Translations under genes and position numbers: made by a program
Origin: an uncultured Neisseria sp.
GTDB taxonomy: Bacteria > Pseudomonadota > Gammaproteobacteria > Burkholderiales > Neisseriaceae
Direction of reading: 5' to 3'
NCBI GenBank assembly: GCA_937919795.1
Contig: CALFOA010000020.1
Location: 1-8,508, forward strand
Length of the DNA stretch: 8,508 nucleotides
In this document: piece after piece, positions 5,965 through 8,508 of the stretch
Layout: each line of letters begins with the position of its first letter
Numbering within the stretch: position 1 is the first letter of the stretch
Notes under the pieces: model-generated
Databases searched by the model: none
Told to the model about the DNA's origin: nothing
What the model saw: only the letters and a program-made list of their open reading frames with translations

Positions 5965-5996
5965 GGATTATCTCGTAATATCTTTAGCGAGAATCC
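5965..5996 (-). terminator. Possible weak terminator or stem-loop
   Basis: GGAT-ta-TCTCG (5965-5975) pairs with CGAGA-ATCC (5988-5996) as a 9-bp stem with a two-base bulge and a 12-base loop. On the minus strand it is followed by TTTGGAATAAACTTTTTT, T-rich but not an ideal tract. It lies 122 bases beyond the stop of the gene at 6119-6400 and could end that transcript before it enters the DUF4198 promoter. Confidence 0.35.
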
Positions 5997-6078
5997 ATAG
6001 TGGACTTCGTTTCCTTCAGGTGTGTAAAAAAGGGGGATTGAATTTGACAATGCCGGAAAATGAGGTGTGTTTTTCATA

Positions 6079-6090
6079 TTCAGACAGGCA
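6079..6090 (-). repeat. DNA uptake sequence, single copy
   Basis: Minus-strand TGCCTGTCTGAA, 28 bases beyond the stop of the 93-residue membrane protein gene. It is unpaired, so it is not a hairpin terminator. Confidence 0.85.
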
Positions 6091-6118
6091 TTTTAGATCA
6101 GAGGGGTTGAGCAAGTGG

Positions 6119-6400
6119 CTACTGCTTTTCTTGATTTTTCCGTTGCCAATTTTTGCAATATTGCCAATAGGCAAGCTCGGTCACTATCCATGTGATGATG
6201 AATATGCTGCCAAAGGAAAGAAAACGTTCATCATCAAAGTAATATTTTGGATCAATCACGTAGAGACTTAAAACAATATTGCCGATATACAGAATGAAGA
6301 AGGTGGCAAAAGAAATGATGAGATAGGCTTTGCTATGCGGTTTACCGGATTCGGCCAGCATAAGGTCATTTTTAGTATAAGTTTCCCAAAATTTTTTCAT
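6119..6400 (-). CDS. Small two-helix membrane protein of unknown function (93 aa)
   Basis: The ATG at 6400 is chosen because a clear Shine-Dalgarno AGGAG (complement of 6406-6410) lies five bases upstream; an upstream in-frame TTG (6421) would cover it. The 93 residues contain a polar N terminus (MKKFWETYTKNDLMLAESGKP), two hydrophobic helices (about residues 23-46, AYLIISFATFFILYIGNIVLSLYV, and 60-78, FLSFGSIFIITWIVTELAYW) joined by an acidic loop DPKYYFDDER, and a basic end KNWQRKNQEKQ. This suggests a hairpin in the inner membrane with both ends in the cytoplasm. I do not recognise the family. It starts 79 bases after the end of the glycosylase-like gene without a clear terminator between, so read-through from the tsaB operon is possible. 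It is more AT-rich than that operon. An 83-codon frame on the opposite strand is taken to be its shadow. Confidence 0.7.
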   Translation of the reverse strand: MKKFWETYTKNDLMLAESGKPHSKAYLIISFATFFILYIGNIVLSLYVIDPKYYFDDERFLSFGSIFIITWIVTELAYWQYCKNWQRKNQEKQ

Positions 6401-6450
6401 CACAACTCCTGTTTGAATCAATTGAGTACACGGTGAAAGGTACTTTATCT

Positions 6451-6462
6451 TTCAGACAGGCA
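6451..6462 (-). repeat. DNA uptake sequence, single copy
   Basis: Minus-strand TGCCTGTCTGAA, 17 bases after the stop of the glycosylase-like gene. Its last bases TGAAAG could pair with CTTTCA on the same strand (complement of 6434-6439) as a 6-bp stem, but no T tract follows, so I do not call a terminator. Confidence 0.85.
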
Positions 6463-6479
6463 TATTGCTTAAAAAATCC

Positions 6480-7295
6480 TCACAATAGGGCGCGCAATTT
6501 TTTCAATTCCGCCCACGCTTCGGCTTTTAACTGCGGCTGGCGCAGCAATTGGGCGGGGTGGGGTACGTAAAACACCGGCAACTCTCCGGCCAAGCTTTGG
6601 ATCAATGGTTGGCGTTCGGCGGCGGTGAAGAAGCGGCCGAGCAGCAGCAGGGCTTGCGGCTGGCTGAGTGCACATTCGGCCTGCATACGCGGCAGTGCGC
6701 GTTCAACGATTGCTGCCGGTGGCTCGGCTTCATAAGTGGGCAGCTCCAGCCAGCTGGTTTTGTGTGCGTCGGCGGCGGATAGGCCGATGGCGGTCAGCAT
6801 ATTGTCGAGCAGCTCGCCCGCAGTGCCGCTGAACAGTTTGCCCGCCACTTTATCCTGCGGCGCGGGGCAGATGCTCACCACCATCAGTTTGGCGGGGCTG
6901 ATGCTGCCCGCGAGGGCTTCGAGGTAATAGGCGGTGTCGTGTGCGGGGGGCAGGACTTCGGCCGGCGCTTTTTCGGCGGGGAGGTTTTCTTGCGCTCTTT
7001 CTTCATAAGCGCCGATGCGGCTGCCGACTGCGGCTAAAGCGGCGGCACGCGCGCTGTTGACAGGTGCGGCAGGGGCAGCGGGTGTGGGATTGTGATGATG
7101 CGCGGCGGCAGGTACCGGCTCGCGCGGCGTTTCGGCAGCAGGGGCAACGGAAGCGGGCGCCGCTTTGGGCGCGGCAACGGGCGAGGCAGTACGTTCGGCG
7201 GGCGGGGCGGCGGCCAGCACTTTGGCATCGCGGTTCAACCACATCGGCCCCAAGCCCAGAGCTTCGTGCAAGTAGAGGTAGCGGCTGCTTAACAT
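6480..7295 (-). CDS. Uracil-DNA-glycosylase-fold protein, probably degenerate
   Basis: Third gene of the tsaB-rimI operon; its ATG overlaps the rimI stop by 7 bases, with GGAG (complement of 7301-7304) five bases upstream. The 271-residue product has an N-terminal helix YLYLHEALGLGPMWLNRDA (6-24) typical of the glycosylases found beside rimI, then an Ala/Pro-rich linker (about 28-80) with three consecutive histidines (66-68), then a C-terminal domain (about 120-271) of the family-4-like uracil-DNA glycosylase fold. GKLFSGTAGELLDNML (152-167) corresponds to the usual G-x-P-F-V-G-x-A-G-x-L-L-D, LLLLGRFF (216-223) to the strand-helix after the last cysteine ligand, and HPAQLLRQP (246-254) to the H-P-A-Y-L-L-R motif. 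The catalytic GEAPG block reads SICPAPQ (141-147), and the C-x2-C and C-R-P-P ligand sites of the 4Fe-4S cluster are missing; only C143 and C208 remain. I infer loss of cluster and probably of glycosylase activity. Confidence 0.8.
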   Translation of the reverse strand: MLSSRYLYLHEALGLGPMWLNRDAKVLAAAPPAERTASPVAAPKAAPASVAPAAETPREPVPAAAHHHNPTPAAPAAPVNSARAAALAAVGSRIGAYEERAQENLPAEKAPAEVLPPAHDTAYYLEALAGSISPAKLMVVSICPAPQDKVAGKLFSGTAGELLDNMLTAIGLSAADAHKTSWLELPTYEAEPPAAIVERALPRMQAECALSQPQALLLLGRFFTAAERQPLIQSLAGELPVFYVPHPAQLLRQPQLKAEAWAELKKLRALL

Positions 7296-7738
7296 AATTT
7301 CTCCATGATAACGGCGTCTTCGCGTCCATCGGCGGTGCGGTAATAGCCGGGGCGGCGGCCGCTTTCGGCAAAACCGTAGCGGCGGTACAGCGCTTGTGCG
7401 GCTTCATTGCCAGCGCGCACTTCCAGTATCAGCCGTTGTACGCCGTTTTGAGCGCTGTGTTGCAGCCAGAGCGACATCAAAGCGGCGGCTATGCCTTGGC
7501 GGCGGGCGGCGGGCGCAGTGGCAATCAGGTGCAGTTCGGCTTCTTCAAACAGTTGTTGCCAAACGATAAAGCCCAAAATTTCTGTCGCCGATTCAGCCAG
7601 ATAAACCGAAGTGTGTTTGTCTGCCAGCGCCGAGGCAAATTGGGTGGCCGACCAAGGCGAGGGATTTCCGGCTTGGTCGATGGCGGCCAGTATTTCGCAG
7701 TCGGCTGCGGTGGCGGGGCGGAGGATGAAGGCTGTCAT
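7289..7738 (-). CDS. rimI: Ribosomal protein bS18-alanine N-acetyltransferase
   Basis: RimI transfers acetyl from acetyl-CoA to the N-terminal alanine of ribosomal protein S18 in the cytoplasm. The 149-residue GNAT domain has the acetyl-CoA loop R79-R-Q-G82-I-A84, the strand LHLIATAP before it (69-76), and the C-terminal block ILEVRAGNEAAQALYRRYGF (103-122). That block holds E105 and Y117, which line up with the proposed catalytic E103 and Y115 of E. coli RimI. The length is typical. It starts 6 bases after the tsaB stop with no recognisable Shine-Dalgarno, so translation is probably coupled to tsaB. Its last codons contain the ribosome binding site and start of the next gene. The tsaB-rimI pairing is widely conserved and supports RimI over another GNAT enzyme. 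Confidence 0.93.
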   Translation of the reverse strand: MTAFILRPATAADCEILAAIDQAGNPSPWSATQFASALADKHTSVYLAESATEILGFIVWQQLFEEAELHLIATAPAARRQGIAAALMSLWLQHSAQNGVQRLILEVRAGNEAAQALYRRYGFAESGRRPGYYRTADGREDAVIMEKLC

Positions 7739-7744
7739 TTTGAT

Positions 7745-8425
7745 TTAGCTGGCAGTATTTTGTTTGCGCTCGGCCTGCTCGCGGGCAGTGAGCGCAATTT
7801 TATCGCGTACATACAAAAGCTGGGCTGCATCGGCGCGGGTGGCGGGATAGCGACCGCTTTGCGCCAGCGCGAGGTAATCGTCGGCGGTGGGCATATCGGC
7901 GCGGCCGGGGAAGGGCGGTGCATCGGCGAGGCTGAAGGCGTTGCCGATGCCTTGCGGCTGTACCGCTCCGGCGAGGACTTCGATAGAGGCGGCTGCGCCG
8001 ACACGGTAGTCGCTTAAACGCTCGTGGGTTTGGGTGTTAAACCAAGCGTAAAACACTTCGCCCATGCGCGCGTCGGTAGCGGCCAGCACGCAATCAGCGC
8101 TTAATAATGAAGCCACGGCATCAAGGCAGGGCACGCCGATTAACGGGGTGTCGAATGGCGCGGCTAAACCTTGCGCCACGCCGATGCCGATGCGCAGCCC
8201 GGTAAACGCGCCGGGGCCTTGGGCATACACAATCGCGGCCAAATCGGCGGCTTGGATGCCGGCTTCGGCAAACAATTCCTGAATCTGCGGCAGTATCCAT
8301 TCGGATTGGCGGTTGCCGGCTTCCAGATGGCGGCTCAACAAACGGCCGTTGGCGTGCAAGGCCAGCGAAAGGTAGCTGGTGCTGGTGTCGATGGCGAGCA
8401 GGGGGCGGGTAAAATCGATGGGCAT
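7745..8425 (-). CDS. tsaB: tRNA t6A biosynthesis protein TsaB
   Basis: TsaB (YeaZ) is the non-catalytic partner of TsaD; together with TsaE and TsaC they place threonylcarbamoyl on A37 of ANN-decoding tRNAs. The 226-residue product has the ASKHA-fold N terminus LLAIDTSTSYLSLAL (9-23) and the hallmark GPGAFTGLRIG (70-80), followed by IGVPCLDAVA and LAATDARMGEVFYAWF, all typical. The family is usually 220-235 residues, so the gene is complete. It is the first gene of the operon with rimI and the glycosylase-like gene. The start ATG has no Shine-Dalgarno: the upstream bases are AAAAAACACC, preceded by a DUS that ends eight bases before the ATG. The upstream region is cut by the contig end. A weak -10-like TAAAAT (complement of 8475-8480) is visible, but I see no -35. 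Confidence 0.94.
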   Translation of the reverse strand: MPIDFTRPLLAIDTSTSYLSLALHANGRLLSRHLEAGNRQSEWILPQIQELFAEAGIQAADLAAIVYAQGPGAFTGLRIGIGVAQGLAAPFDTPLIGVPCLDAVASLLSADCVLAATDARMGEVFYAWFNTQTHERLSDYRVGAAASIEVLAGAVQPQGIGNAFSLADAPPFPGRADMPTADDYLALAQSGRYPATRADAAQLLYVRDKIALTAREQAERKQNTAS

Positions 8426-8433
8426 GGTGTTTT

Positions 8434-8445
8434 TTCAGACAGGCA
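8434..8445 (-). repeat. DNA uptake sequence abutting the tsaB start
   Basis: Minus-strand TGCCTGTCTGAA, eight bases upstream of the tsaB ATG, hence probably inside the 5' leader of the mRNA. No second copy forms a stem with it within the window. Confidence 0.85.
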
Positions 8446-8502
8446 TTATGGTTTTAGAAAAACGCTTAAGGGCATTTTAAAATTTACGTCATACTCGGGC
8501 TT

Positions 8503-8508
8503 AGATCG
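8503..8508 (-). other. Possible adapter remnant at the right end
   Basis: The last six bases AGATCG match the first six bases of AGATCGGAAGAGC, the complement of the adapter seen at the left end. Six bases alone could be chance, but the clear adapter at position 1 makes it likely. Confidence 0.5.

Larger units (their letters stand above)
5913..6118. other. AT-rich intergenic region
   Basis: About 200 bases between the DUF4198 promoter and the 93-residue membrane protein gene. It holds the upstream part of the DUF4198 promoter, the imperfect hairpin at 5965-5996, a single DUS at 6079-6090, and no gene I can support. Confidence 0.5.

Noticed and set aside
5997..6003. ATAGTGG resembling the Correia repeat end of Neisseria
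   Set aside because: Only about seven or eight bases match, the expected continuation TTAAAT is absent, and no partner inverted repeat is found.
6020..6271. Plus-strand 83-codon frame with a hydrophobic stretch
   Set aside because: It is antisense to the 93-residue gene, which has a better ribosome binding site and two proper membrane helices. The frame also runs through a DUS, and its hydrophobic part mirrors the complementary helix.
6957..7228. Overlapping long frames on both strands in the GC-rich linker region
   Set aside because: They are shadows of the Ala/Pro-rich linker of the glycosylase-like gene. GC-rich low-complexity coding sequence keeps all frames open, and the products are Arg/Pro-rich and featureless.

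Overview
The window looks like a complete short contig from a draft genome of a bacterium of the family Neisseriaceae. Eight copies of the 13-mer ATGCCTGTCTGAA (five intergenic sites, two of them inverted pairs, plus one abutting a gene start) contain TGCCTGTCTGAA, the DNA uptake sequence dialect I recall as TG-wadDUS, described for Neisseria wadsworthii and close relatives. The proteins fit Neisseria. The first 16 bases match the end of an Illumina sequencing adapter, and the last 6 bases match the start of its complement, so the true genomic insert probably runs from 17 to about 8502.

Layout, left to right. (1) 17-332: the C-terminal two thirds of the thiol peroxidase gene tpx, cut by the contig edge, with its terminator. 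(2) 477-1343: purC, complete, with a strong terminator. (3) 1524-1658, minus: a 44-residue membrane protein of the DUF3149 type with a textbook terminator. (4) 1915-2925, minus: a ferredoxin-reductase fusion flavoprotein. (5) 3077-4486, plus: a large outer-membrane lipoprotein of unknown function with an acidic low-complexity insert and a lysine/arginine-rich tail. (6) 4695-4982, plus: a small secreted two-cysteine protein of unknown function. (7) 5055-5861, minus: a periplasmic DUF4198 protein whose promoter carries an exact match to the neisserial Zur operator, which places it in the zinc-starvation response. (8) 6119-6400, minus: a 93-residue two-helix membrane protein. (9) 6480-8425, minus: a compact operon tsaB-rimI-udg-like, more GC-rich than the rest.

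How the genes relate. Most units are single genes closed off by DUS-based or ordinary hairpin terminators. The only clear operon is tsaB (tRNA t6A synthesis), rimI (ribosomal protein acetylation) and a uracil-DNA-glycosylase-fold protein whose catalytic and iron-sulfur residues appear to have been lost. The most notable signals are the Zur operator in front of the DUF4198 gene, the degenerate glycosylase in the tsaB operon, and the unusual charge layout of the lipoprotein. I see no mobile element, CRISPR array, tRNA or rRNA, and no convincing wholly new multi-gene system.
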